The notes beneath the pieces are model-generated. The model was not told the origin of the DNA. It searched no databases and worked only from the letters and a program-made list of their open reading frames with translations. A program made the translations under genes and the position numbers. A DNA stretch of 64,000 bases from contig CM060979.1 in NCBI GenBank assembly GCA_030765065.1, positions 19,931,001-19,995,000 on the forward strand, in the 5' to 3' direction. Source of the DNA: Deroplatys truncata (taxonomy: Eukaryota; Arthropoda; Insecta; Mantodea; Mantidae). Numbering within the stretch: the first letter of the stretch is position 1; every line of letters begins with the position of its first letter. Shown here piece after piece: positions 39,701-42,292 of this stretch.

Positions 39701-41540
39701 GAACACTTGTGTATATATGTGTAGGTATCTTGCTCTTAACGTCTAAAGCACTCTAACAACACAATGAAATACATGACCAGCAGATGCGTGGTGAACGTTT
39801 ATTCATAAGATCACGTGCAATACCGGGATTACGATGAACTTAACTTACATGGAAATGCTGGTAAACTAAAGGTATAATTGGCATGCACTTAACATAATGG
39901 GAATGACTCTTGATTGATTGTTCTTTTATTACTTCAAGCTAGTGCTGATTGGCTATAATTACCATGTGAAATCAAACTTGATGTAACGGGAAGGAAAAGT
40001 TTGACATTGCCAAACTTTTAAGTTACATTGCATTAAGTCAATTCTAAATATCATTATGTTAAATTCATCGTAATGCCTGCTCAAGCTTCTTAAATATTCC
40101 GGTACAAAACACTCGGGACCCATAACAGTAACTGCAGTTTGGATTATAGAATTGAATTTGTGAAATGTTCTCCAAACAGCATCAAAAGGTGTGTATAAGA
40201 TTCTTTCCTAATACCAAAATGTTCATTGAACTTTCTCTCTCTGTATAAGTATCATATAGTTCTCGCATACCACTATCACATTCCCATTGTTTTTTCCATC
40301 GAGAGCATCAATGTAACCTAAGTAATCCATGAACGCGTCAAAAATATCTTCCTCCAAATAAGATACAGTATTCTACATTGATATTGTAATGAAAAGAAGC
40401 TAGAAACAGTGATGTGTATTGAATTTATTTAAAGGTGAGTCGGAATTGTAACAGTAATAACAGTATTCTAGTTCAATCGACAGGTTAGTTACTCCATCCA
40501 GGTCGCAAGAGTAAATTCTAACCCATATTTGTGCTCGCTCTAATTCTGTAGTAACGTACTACATGATGGTACTCTCAGACATTTACTTCTGCAGTAATTG
40601 GATCTGGGAATATCTGAAAGGAGTAAAATTCTTTGGAAGTAGTTAACTGTCGTATGGAAGTTGCCGAGTGTTGACTTGAATAGTAGTTTACTACAAAAGT
40701 AGAACTTACTCCAGGTTGGTGCACGCTACCCTAATTGGAATACTGTGCTATGATTGGCCAGATCTGTTCATCATCATGGTCCTCTTCACTGGACTGCAAC
40801 AAAATGCATAGCATGGGGACTTCGTTTTGTGGGACTTAAAATTTGATTGCACTACTAGTGACCTCTAGCAATAACCAGCAGTAACTGATGAGAGTAAATG
40901 GGATGAACATTCAACAATAGATAACATGAATTGTAAAGTCGACTCATTTATCTTATTTGCATTCCATGGCTGCAATATATAAGTTCTCCATTTATTGCTT
41001 ATAGTTCATGTTAAGAATCATAAAATATGAACTAGAAATTCATTTATGCCTGTTGTTTTAATGAGTTTGTGGTACCAGGAGGGATTTCAGCATATATGAC
41101 ATAAAGAAGCAGTGCCACCAAGTCTTAGTATTCTTATAAAACAGAATTTCCATTTACTTACATATAATTTTTGTACATTCGCTGCACTGAACACTTTATG
41201 CATTCTAAATTTTATACCATTGCAAAATTATTACACTTTGCTGGACGAGGTAAAGTTTTACAGGTTTCAATCATAGGAAGTTGGCAAGTATGAGTGTAAG
41301 TTTTCAAGTGGTCATATATATTTACTATTCAACTGCCCTGCTGCTAAAAGTACTGGTAATATTTTCTTTCAAGGTGAAGTTGCCGAAGAAGAAATGGCTT
41401 CTGATGCAGATTCATCCGTGAAGATGAAAATAAAATTGAAAGGTCGAAAAGTGGAATCGAGAGGCCCTGGCCGCCGCAAGAGAGTGGCTAGAAAGTATGT
41501 AAGTGATGATGATGACGATGATGAGCCATTAGCAAGTTAA
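1664..41540 (+). CDS. brm: brahma (SMARCA2/4 orthologue), 3' part of gene, nine exons
   Basis: This is the ATPase subunit of the SWI/SNF (BAP/PBAP) chromatin-remodelling complex, which acts in the nucleus. The exons are 1664-1852, 4354-4684, 14622-14852, 15656-15844, 15950-16060, 18415-18677, 25444-25570, 37433-37610 and 41374-41540. All have AG/GT borders and the reading frame is unbroken through 594 codons to a TAA. In order the product holds the end of the SNF2 helicase C lobe (residues 1 to about 240 of this part), a SnAC-like region (about 225-350), a Lys/Glu-rich and poly-Ala linker, a bromodomain (about 420-525) and a basic/acidic tail. The residues match fly Brahma closely. The 5' exons lie upstream of the window. 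Every intron over 2 kb holds transposon remnants, yet all coding exons look intact. Confidence 0.96.
1969..3274 (+). mobile_element. mariner element 1 (DD34D), decayed
   Basis: The element lies between TA dinucleotides (1967-1968 and 3275-3276). Its imperfect inverted ends are about 28 bp: caagggcagtcc on the left and ggacagtcctcg on the right. It sits in the first intron seen here. At 1306 bp it has the usual mariner length. Confidence 0.9.
2146..3248 (+). pseudogene. mariner transposase pseudogene
   Basis: The start is at 2146 ([17 protein letters not shown]). The N-terminal helix-turn-helix part runs in one frame to about 2378 and shifts there ([14 protein letters not shown]). A further frame from about 2443 carries [11 protein letters not shown], with the first catalytic Asp. 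After another shift near 2880 the reading resumes with [10 protein letters not shown] (second Asp) and [13 protein letters not shown] (third Asp), ending at 3248. All three DD34D Asp residues are still visible, but at least two or three frameshifts make it inactive. The start gives a protein close to the family's usual length of about 345 residues if the frames were continuous. Confidence 0.88.
3405..3490 (+). repeat. tRNA-derived SINE head
   Basis: An A-box-like ggggtagcgtgtacgcctc and a B-box-like ggttccgggttcaaatc are spaced as in a tRNA promoter. A T-rich tail follows. No cloverleaf acceptor stem is convincing, so this is a SINE or tRNA pseudogene rather than a functional tRNA. Confidence 0.5.
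4354..4684 (+). CDS. brm: brm exon: helicase motifs IV-V
   Basis: The acceptor is cattgtag before 4354 and the donor is gttagt after 4684. The exon starts in the split Gly codon and ends in phase 0. It encodes [20 protein letters not shown], then [29 protein letters not shown] and motif [13 protein letters not shown], ending at DSDWNPHQ. These are the conserved motifs of the SNF2 C-terminal helicase lobe that contact DNA and couple ATP hydrolysis to movement. Confidence 0.96.
4921..5114. mobile_element. 166-bp hammerhead unit inserted in Penelope ORF, 14-bp target duplication
   Basis: The direct repeat tttagaagtttaat occurs at 4921-4934 and 5101-5114. Removing 4935-5100 and one repeat copy joins the Penelope reading frame (AAFRS to LIHWLHS). 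This shows that the 166 bp is a later insertion. The insert encodes no protein and carries a minus-strand hammerhead-like core. Confidence 0.82.
5033..5063 (-). ncRNA. hammerhead-ribozyme-like core
   Basis: On the minus strand, CTGAAGA (5057-5063) fits CUGANGA. It is followed by a strong hairpin GCCAAG-CGCTGTA-CTTGGC and GAAA (5033-5036) plus C. It lies inside the 166-bp insertion. Confidence 0.65.
5828..5855 (+). ncRNA. hammerhead-ribozyme-like core overlapping ORF end
   Basis: CTGACGA at 5828-5834, stem II GAGG/CCTC, then GAAA at 5852-5855. The same bases read in frame as [10 protein letters not shown] near the end of the Penelope GIY-YIG frame. Confidence 0.6.
6484..6546 (+). repeat. tRNA-Leu-like SINE head
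   Basis: The sequence ggtggccgagtagtg followed by ctgggtttgaatcc resembles tRNA-Leu A and B boxes. The arms do not fold cleanly. It is probably the head of a degraded SINE. Confidence 0.45.
6885..6968 (+). repeat. family A repeat, 3'-end fragment
   Basis: The segment gccatgtgaatgtatcagcagattttt resembles the right end of the family A repeat (for example 53490-53520), which has agaaagtcatgtgagtgtaa followed by a T run. Only the end is preserved. Confidence 0.5.
7316..8210 (+). repeat. family A repeat, near full-length copy
   Basis: It begins with ttactttctctactacc and ends with agtagagaaagtcatgtgag then a T run. Short inverted ends (actttctctac / gtagagaaagt) are present. It is highly similar to 49260-50180, 52628-53521 and 58516-59328. 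Length is about 895 bp. Two short ORFs recur between copies (see the family A finding), but no known protein is recognised. It may be a non-autonomous DNA element. It lies in the brm intron between 4685 and 14621. Confidence 0.8.
9292..10459 (+). mobile_element. inverted-repeat element (~1.17 kb) carrying one intact ORF
   Basis: The ends at 9292-9325 and 10426-10459 are inverted repeats of 34 bp. They begin tatacc and contain ccgccgctgta, and at least 24 of 26 inner positions match. A TA or TATA target duplication is possible but overlaps the palindrome. The element has one complete ORF (9678-10097) and sits immediately inside the left end of mariner 2. Confidence 0.82.
9678..10097 (+). CDS. 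139-aa HTH + acidic tail protein, probable internally deleted transposase
   Basis: An intact ORF begins [19 protein letters not shown]. Residues about 35-75 ([12 protein letters not shown] then [15 protein letters not shown] and ITRTVIHKA) look like a helix-turn-helix, of the kind at the N-terminus of IS630/Tc1-type transposases. Residues about 90-139 ([12 protein letters not shown], then an Asp-rich stretch ending [10 protein letters not shown]) resemble the acidic C-terminal tails of the same proteins. No DDE catalytic core lies between them. I infer an internal deletion that fused the DNA-binding and C-terminal segments in frame. The protein could bind the element's ends but not cut them. 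Family placement is from memory of motif shape, not a search. Confidence 0.6.
   Translation: MSEKRCRSASDDSRSENPLRRDVPLNSRALELLRRTREFFEQEKEYVKLHGNPSIPADKAVQRTAAALGLITRTVIHKATVDAASWKKKVDHVNKLIRKAQEIDGIISDCETLMIYLGEDDDSKDDDNGDLDGIEPLQF
10577..11604 (+). pseudogene. mariner 2 transposase pseudogene
   Basis: The start [20 protein letters not shown] (10577) is followed by a stop at 10652-10654 and then, in the same frame, [18 protein letters not shown]. The middle part is shifted and broken: FLHQVV near 11015 marks the region of the first catalytic Asp. The last frame (to 11604) keeps [15 protein letters not shown] (second Asp) and [12 protein letters not shown] (third Asp), then [15 protein letters not shown] and a stop. 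It is one of the more degraded mariner copies in the window. Confidence 0.82.
12160..12300 (-). repeat. hammerhead-bearing Penelope-related fragment
   Basis: It carries a minus-strand hammerhead-like core (12247-12275). Nearby sequence at 12364-12384 (taatgtttatcaagataagt) also occurs at 21665-21685 next to another such core. This suggests shared Penelope-related 3' sequence. Limits and target duplication are unclear. Confidence 0.5.
12247..12275 (-). ncRNA. hammerhead-ribozyme-like core
   Basis: On the minus strand: CTGAAGA (12269-12275), a strong stem II GACCTC-AATAA-GAGGTC, then GAAA (12247-12250) and C. Confidence 0.65.
12637..12665 (-). ncRNA. hammerhead-ribozyme-like core
   Basis: Minus strand CTGAGGA (12659-12665), stem II GGGAAC/GTTTCCC-like, and GAAA (12637-12640). 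Left arm of the foldback. Confidence 0.5.
12877..12905 (+). ncRNA. hammerhead-ribozyme-like core (mirror copy)
   Basis: CTGAGGA at 12877-12883, stem II GGGAAC/GTTTCCC-like, and GAAA at 12902-12905. Right arm of the foldback. Confidence 0.5.
12980..14621. other. intron sequence without recognised gene
   Basis: AT-rich brm intron sequence. Around 13200-13480 there is a slightly less AT-rich block ending in an aataaaaag signal, which could be part of an old LTR or SINE, but nothing is firm. No ORF with a recognisable domain was found. Confidence 0.4.
14622..14852 (+). CDS. brm: brm exon: helicase motif VI and SnAC start
   Basis: The acceptor is ttgtag and the donor is gtgagg; the exon is phase 0 at both ends (77 codons). 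It encodes [13 protein letters not shown] (motif VI, with the arginine fingers), [19 protein letters not shown], and [18 protein letters not shown] followed by [10 protein letters not shown]. The latter part begins the SnAC region, which binds histones in BRM-type remodellers. Match to other insects is near complete. Confidence 0.96.
14955..15230 (+). pseudogene. Tc1/mariner-like transposase C-terminal remnant
   Basis: A plus-strand frame gives [20 protein letters not shown] and KVYKTN. The catalytic Asp of a DDxD-type transposase lies in the CDFYLW motif. Frameshifts follow, giving pieces equivalent to LEELKQNI and [10 protein letters not shown]. It is the same family as the remnant at 23290-23890 (minus strand). 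Confidence 0.65.
15505..15550 (+). repeat. family A repeat, short 3'-end fragment
   Basis: The segment ggtagaaaaagtcattgaatg followed by tgtcaccagattttttc resembles the family A right end. Only about 45 bp is preserved. Confidence 0.4.
15656..15844 (+). CDS. brm: brm exon: SnAC region
   Basis: The acceptor is cttcag and the donor is gtaaag; 63 codons in phase 0. It encodes [20 protein letters not shown], then [15 protein letters not shown] and [17 protein letters not shown]. This is the acidic/basic SnAC segment that follows the helicase lobe in SWI/SNF ATPases. Confidence 0.94.
15950..16060 (+). CDS. brm: brm exon: SnAC end
   Basis: The acceptor is gttcag and the donor is gtgtgt; 37 codons in phase 0. 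It encodes [20 protein letters not shown] and then [17 protein letters not shown], which matches the highly conserved [12 protein letters not shown] block of Brahma proteins. The intron before it is only 105 bp, the shortest in the window. Confidence 0.95.
16230..17944. mobile_element. family B repeat, copy 1 (old)
   Basis: It is similar over several hundred bp to 39052-41292. Shared blocks are ggcctttttacaactttgtg-like sequence near 16285-16345, the 16470-16680 block, and an end with aggaagttgccaagtatga. The left inverted end is degraded. The uninterrupted block acctaattggt at 16468-16478 shows the empty site of the Harbinger-like element present in copy 2. Confidence 0.6.
16808..17605 (+). 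repeat. ~220-bp direct repeats flanking ~360 bp
   Basis: Segments 16808-17032 and 17390-17605 are about 90% identical. Shared parts include tctccttgaatgtatccaat and gttaggaaaaaggaat. They flank about 360 bp without a recognised domain. This could be a small terminal-repeat retroelement (TRIM-like) or a local duplication. Clear TG...CA borders were not seen. Confidence 0.55.
18415..18677 (+). CDS. brm: brm exon: Lys/Glu linker, poly-Ala, bromodomain start
   Basis: The acceptor is ctgcag and the donor is gtatgt; 87 codons plus two bases. It encodes [19 protein letters not shown], a Lys/Arg-rich segment, then a 17-codon tract (18556-18606) of fifteen Ala and two Thr, then [20 protein letters not shown]. 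The last part is the first helix of the bromodomain, which reads acetylated histone tails. The poly-Ala tract is not in the fly protein as I recall it. Confidence 0.94.
18836..20164 (-). mobile_element. mariner element 3 (DD34D), nearly intact
   Basis: The inverted ends begin caaggtgtgatcaaaaagtt on the left and, in complement, cgaggtgtgattaaaaagtt on the right. TA lies outside both (18834-18835 and 20165-20166). Length is 1329 bp, and it has the best-preserved transposase in the window. Confidence 0.92.
18898..19957 (-). pseudogene. mariner 3 transposase, one stop and one frameshift
   Basis: The start is at 19957 ([20 protein letters not shown]). One frameshift occurs near 19860 in a G-rich run, and one in-frame TAA lies at 19534-19536. 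The rest is open to 18898. The N-terminal part carries two helix-turn-helix regions ([18 protein letters not shown]). The catalytic motifs [19 protein letters not shown] and [12 protein letters not shown] keep all three Asp residues with a 34-residue spacing between the last two. The C-terminus [15 protein letters not shown] is typical. Only two lesions separate it from an open frame, so insertion was recent compared with the other mariners. Confidence 0.92.
20770..21190 (+). pseudogene. Myb/SANT-like (trihelix) ORF remnant of Harbinger-like element
   Basis: Broken frames give [20 protein letters not shown] sequence and [15 protein letters not shown], parallel to the better frame at 39427-39702. 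Harbinger elements often encode a Myb/SANT-like DNA-binding partner of the transposase. The match here is through copy 2 and is weak by itself. Confidence 0.4.
21289..21500 (+). pseudogene. Penelope GIY-YIG C-terminal remnant
   Basis: The frame reads [20 protein letters not shown] and then [10 protein letters not shown], stop, [14 protein letters not shown] and LMLWEKIFI. It parallels [13 protein letters not shown], KSAVxxHFW and LNIWEKI in the GIY-YIG copies at 5393-5780 and 38280-38912. It has stops and lacks the GIY-YIG motif itself. Confidence 0.75.
21619..21646 (+). ncRNA. hammerhead-ribozyme-like core
   Basis: CTGATGA (21619-21625), a weak AT-rich stem II, and GAAA (21643-21646) plus C. 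It sits about 120 bp downstream of a Penelope GIY-YIG remnant, the same arrangement as elsewhere in the window. Confidence 0.5.
22640..22900 (+). pseudogene. Penelope C-terminal end with decayed hammerhead core
   Basis: The frame at 22741-22891 reads [20 protein letters not shown], then [12 protein letters not shown] and a final [10 protein letters not shown]. This is parallel to the end of the copy at 38912 ([25 protein letters not shown]). At 22872-22900 the bases gttgacattggagg, a loop, cctcc and GAAAC look like a hammerhead core with a one-base loss in CUGANGA. The upstream part of this ORF was not recognised. Confidence 0.55.
23250..24467. mobile_element. composite Tc1/mariner-like element with two outward half-genes
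   Basis: The left end at 23250-23300 and right end at about 24420-24467 are inverted repeats (tatcatacaaaggcgcgg; the complement on the right is ctatcatagaaaggcgcgg). On the minus strand 23890-23290 reads [45 protein letters not shown] and [12 protein letters not shown], the C-terminal half of a transposase. On the plus strand 24136-24440 reads [20 protein letters not shown] and later [11 protein letters not shown], an N-terminal part plus a middle piece. A copy of the 1-153 repeat lies between them. The two halves point away from each other, so this is a rearranged structure, not one gene. Confidence 0.6.
23893..24053. repeat. second copy of the 1-153 repeat
   Basis: It is about 85-90% identical to 1-153 and lies inside the composite element 23250-24467. 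Confidence 0.75.
24470..25443. other. intron sequence without recognised feature
   Basis: AT-rich brm intron sequence. No ORF with a known motif and no clear repeat were seen. Confidence 0.4.
25444..25570 (+). CDS. brm: brm exon: bromodomain core
   Basis: The acceptor is tttttcag and the donor is gtaggc; it completes a split Ser codon and adds 42 codons. It encodes [20 protein letters not shown], then [14 protein letters not shown] and LQRIDEGK: the ZA loop and helix A of the bromodomain, with the conserved [11 protein letters not shown] core. It is separated from the previous exon by 6.8 kb and from the next by 11.9 kb. Confidence 0.96.
25571..27185. other. intron sequence without recognised feature
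   Basis: Start of the largest brm intron. It is very AT-rich with scattered homopolymer runs. Nothing with coding or repeat structure was recognised by eye. Confidence 0.4.
27190..28710. repeat. family A repeats, old copies in opposite orientations
   Basis: About 27190-27290 resembles the family A left end on the plus strand. About 27345-28110 resembles it in reverse (for example aaatgttccatgtaaaggat near 27878). About 28110-28710 continues on the plus strand to the right end, catgtgaatgcaacacatca. The copies are more diverged than those at 49-59 kb. The arrangement suggests repeated insertion or a foldback form. A (GA)n run lies at 27327-27348. Confidence 0.6.
28840..28930 (-). ncRNA. decayed hammerhead-like core with Penelope box
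   Basis: On the minus strand, CTGATGA (28924-28930) is followed by stem II AGGC/GCCT, but GAAA has become AAAA. The box gaagctagaaactgtgatg at 28842-28860 is the same as in the other hammerhead units. It is a diverged, probably inactive copy. Confidence 0.5.
29124..29204. repeat. perfect 31-bp hairpin with 19-nt loop
   Basis: Bases 29124-29154 and 29174-29204 are exact reverse complements, separated by a 19-base loop (29155-29173). The first nine loop bases (atctcggtg, 29155-29163) are also exactly complementary to caccgagat at 29219-29227, so a pseudoknot is possible. The function is not known, and the flanks are richer in GC than the rest of the intron. Confidence 0.85.
29968..30036 (+). 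repeat. tRNA-Leu-like SINE head
   Basis: The sequence ttggccgagtggattagctg followed by ggaggttcaaatctg resembles tRNA A and B boxes. A T-rich stretch follows. It is not a plausible functional tRNA. Confidence 0.45.
30700..30785 (-). repeat. tRNA-like SINE head, minus strand
   Basis: On the minus strand, agctcgcaaggtagcattgg is followed by a B-box-like cgggttcaaatccttcg. The arms pair poorly. Confidence 0.45.
31376..32392. other. intron sequence, little recognisable
   Basis: It has a C-rich run at about 31498-31515. The first 45 bp (ctgttgcacatctggcagat) resembles 29088-29130, on the other side of the 1.7-kb element. No coding feature was recognised. Confidence 0.4.
32393..32449. repeat. (TA)n microsatellite, left of mariner 4
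   Basis: About 28 TA units end exactly at the left end of mariner 4. Confidence 0.95.
32450..33715 (+). mobile_element. mariner element 4 inside a (TA)n tract
   Basis: The inverted ends begin cgagggtggtctgaaaag on the left and, in complement, cgaggttggtctgaaaag on the right. It is the same subfamily as mariner 5 (42293-43590). The microsatellite continues on both sides, so it inserted at a TA within an existing TA repeat. Confidence 0.93.
32610..33622 (+). pseudogene. mariner 4 transposase pseudogene
   Basis: The start is near 32610 or at the second Met ([20 protein letters not shown]). Helix-turn-helix segments are visible ([19 protein letters not shown]). An in-frame TGA lies at 33018-33020, after [14 protein letters not shown] broken stretch near 33070 carries [10 protein letters not shown] (first Asp). 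The frame to 33622 keeps [12 protein letters not shown] (second Asp) and [13 protein letters not shown] (third Asp). The end is shifted and stops early. Confidence 0.9.
33716..33780. repeat. (TA)n microsatellite, right of mariner 4
   Basis: A continuation of the TA repeat after the right end of mariner 4. The junction reads tgta rather than tata, a single change in the expected TA duplicate. Confidence 0.93.
33980..34210 (+). repeat. tRNA-derived SINE
   Basis: A tRNA-like head (cagtagctgaggtcattaag, then gtccttcaaatcccacc) is followed by a body with ttttcctcagcactcataac and gcaaatgccagggaggtacc. This body type is common in arthropod SINEs. The tail end is not clear. Confidence 0.6.
34211..36190. 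other. intron sequence without recognised feature
   Basis: AT-rich sequence of the large brm intron. No domain or clear repeat was recognised. Confidence 0.4.
36200..36910 (+). mobile_element. possible solo LTR with promoter
   Basis: A block richer in GC than its surroundings contains TATAAAAG (36479-36486). About 30 bases downstream is an initiator-like TCAGTT, and further on is aataaatgtg near 36798. Promoter followed by polyadenylation signal without an ORF is the layout of an LTR. Exact borders and the target duplication were not found, so this is tentative. Confidence 0.35.
36479..36514 (+). promoter_or_regulatory. TATA box and initiator-like sequence
   Basis: TATAAAAG at 36479-36486 with TCAGTT at about 36509-36514, the usual TATA-to-start spacing for an insect core promoter. 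It probably belongs to the LTR-like block rather than to brm. Confidence 0.4.
37433..37610 (+). CDS. brm: brm exon: bromodomain helices B-C
   Basis: The acceptor is tgtttcag and the donor is gtaagt; 59 codons plus one base. It encodes [20 protein letters not shown], then [19 protein letters not shown] and [19 protein letters not shown]. The Asn of TYNEE corresponds to the acetyl-lysine-binding Asn of bromodomains. The exon completes the domain. A Penelope inverted dimer begins in the intron about 20-30 bases after the donor. Confidence 0.95.
37739..38287 (-). CDS. Penelope-like GIY-YIG endonuclease, left copy (5' truncated)
   Basis: An open minus-strand frame encodes [16 protein letters not shown], then [20 protein letters not shown] (GIY...YIG motif), [28 protein letters not shown] and ELNIWEKIF, ending [12 protein letters not shown] and TAG. 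The family role is to nick target DNA for target-primed reverse transcription. The reverse-transcriptase part is missing. There are no stops in this copy, which suggests recent insertion. The upstream extension of the open frame into the right copy is not real coding. Confidence 0.85.
   Translation of the reverse strand, partial: LSTFHPWAHNKFKKIFNDINVALIPENKFSIKFLINANQKEKMPAHKKPGIYRIDCEDCEQIYIGQTKRNIETRLKEHSRNIKSREEEKSAVAAHFWIQGHEIEDTVSLIKQAQKPTELNIWEKIFLWKFRPRLMNFNNPMDKNFITKLVEPPLEGQRDIYNHQRKANQLQSADDEEVIPRN
37743..37770 (-). ncRNA. hammerhead-like core, U-to-C in core, overlapping ORF end
   Basis: The minus strand reads CCGACGA (37764-37770), a perfect stem II GAGGAA/TTCCTC and GAAA (37743-37746) plus C. 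The second core base is C where CUGANGA needs U. The change is silent in the protein (GCT to GCC, Ala). Confidence 0.55.
38280..38912 (+). CDS. Penelope-like GIY-YIG endonuclease, right copy (5' truncated)
   Basis: An open frame encodes [19 protein letters not shown], the linker after the reverse transcriptase, then [16 protein letters not shown] and [20 protein letters not shown] (GIY...YIG motif). These are followed by [24 protein letters not shown] and the end [11 protein letters not shown] with TAG at 38910-38912. It is about 90 bp longer at its 5' side than the left copy. The reverse transcriptase is absent, so this is a truncated, probably immobile copy. Confidence 0.87.
   Translation: MDRLIKKFRQQKMIKENTTLKPHKQKPTYKKVTFHPWAHNKFKKIFNDINVALIPENKFSIKFLINANQKEKMPAHKKPRIYRIDCKDCEQIYIGQTKRNIEARLKEHFRNIKSREEEKSAVAAHFWIQGHEIEDTVSLIKQAQKPTELNIWEKIFLWKFCPRLMNFDIPMDKNLITKLVEPPLEGRDIYNHQRKANQLQSADDEVIPQN
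38884..38908 (+). ncRNA. hammerhead-like core, decayed, overlapping ORF end
   Basis: CTGACGA is intact at 38884-38890, but stem II is reduced and GAAA has become AAAA (38905-38908). Left and right copies thus carry different core lesions. Confidence 0.5.
39360..39702 (+). pseudogene. Myb/SANT-like (trihelix) ORF remnant
   Basis: The frame reads [20 protein letters not shown], then [20 protein letters not shown] and QLKILKTMF, ending EELPFIF and stop at 39702. The pattern W-x-x-I-x-x-E-F-N followed by R-T-x-E-Q-L-K resembles Myb/SANT-like proteins of Harbinger elements. About 91 codons remain open. A parallel broken copy is at 20770-21190. Confidence 0.5.
40365..40470. mobile_element. 84-bp Penelope-end fragment with 11-bp target duplication
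   Basis: The direct repeat acagtattcta (40365-40375 and 40460-40470) flanks 84 bp that contain the gaagctagaaacagtgatg box and aaaggtgagtcggaattg, as in 12547-12600. The equivalent site in Harbinger-like copy 1 (near 22030) lacks it. It is the smallest unit of this family here and has no ribozyme core. Confidence 0.8.
41374..41540 (+). CDS. brm: brm last exon: C-terminal tail
   Basis: The acceptor is ttcaag before 41374; it completes a split Ser codon and ends with TAA at 41538-41540. It encodes [20 protein letters not shown], then [20 protein letters not shown] and [15 protein letters not shown]. It is short and charged, similar in style to the fly C-terminus (KYTISDDDDDD). Confidence 0.92.
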
Positions 41541-42150
41541 GAGTATGCTATGTAGGTAAAATCATGGAAACATACATATGACAAAAAATTTTTAAAATGT
41601 ATGTTGGAGACATGAAAGATAAGTCATACCAATTTTGCACTACTTTCCTGTTAACAGGTGGTTCATTTTACTGTAGATAAATCATATCACATATCTGTCA
41701 CCTGCTATATAAAATTGACTTAGATATCAGTATTGAAACATTTTGAATATACATATTAATAAAATATAATATTATTTGCAGAAAACAAAGCATAAACTAA
41801 TGCTAGCTACTGAATTTTAGAACAACATAAGCTGAAGATCACAATGAAGTATACTGCTTTATGTTGGATATGCCCTTTGACTCTGTAGTCTCTTCCAGTT
41901 GTAATAAGTCATTTTTAGCTTTTAATTTGTCATACTTGGTTGTAATATTTAAGTGCCTAAAGCAAAAAGAATATAATTTAATGTTAATACCTTGCGTATC
42001 TTGCTGTACATTTTATTTCATTAACATTTTACAGTGATGCAAATTATGTAATTGTGTAATATCAAATGTGGAAAATGGTATGCACAAAATAACATCAGAA
42101 GTGTTTTACACTGCATCATGAAAGTTGTATAATTTTAATAAATAAACAGA
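41541..42150 (+). other. brm: brm 3' untranslated region
   Basis: AT-rich sequence after the stop with AATAAA-type signals at about 41758 and at 42137-42146. No ORF or repeat is visible. The exact end of the transcript is not known. Confidence 0.6.
42137..42146 (+). terminator. brm: brm polyadenylation signal (overlapping AATAAA pair)
   Basis: AATAAATAAA holds two overlapping AATAAA hexamers about 600 bases after the stop codon. An earlier single signal near 41758 is an alternative. Confidence 0.6.
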
Positions 42151-42292
42151 TCAGCAAATGAGGCTTCCAAATTTACTAAAGTAGCTTTCATGTATGAAGG
42201 CCAATGGCTCTCAATGCACAGTGAAAATAATAACGCCCATTAGAAATTTTCCAGCCAGTCAGATTTAATTATGCTGTTGAGTTTGTGCTATA

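Larger units (their letters stand above)
39256..40734. mobile_element. Harbinger-like element, TAA target duplication
   Basis: TAA at 39256-39258 and 40732-40734 flanks inverted ends gggtggtgtgcacca (left) and, in complement, gggtagcgtgcacca (right), both continuing into ggagtaa. TWA duplications of 3 bp are typical of PIF/Harbinger elements. The related family B copy 1 has the uninterrupted site at 16468-16478 with a single TAA. The transposase gene is not visible. Confidence 0.8.
39052..41292. mobile_element. family B element, copy 2, with nested insertions
   Basis: The inverted ends catacttgccaacttttatg (39052) and, in complement at 41292, catacttgccaacttcctat define the element. It is similar to 16230-17944. 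A Harbinger-like element (39259-40731) is nested inside. The class is not known; hAT-like or other DNA transposon ends are possible. No ORF of its own was recognised. Confidence 0.72.
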
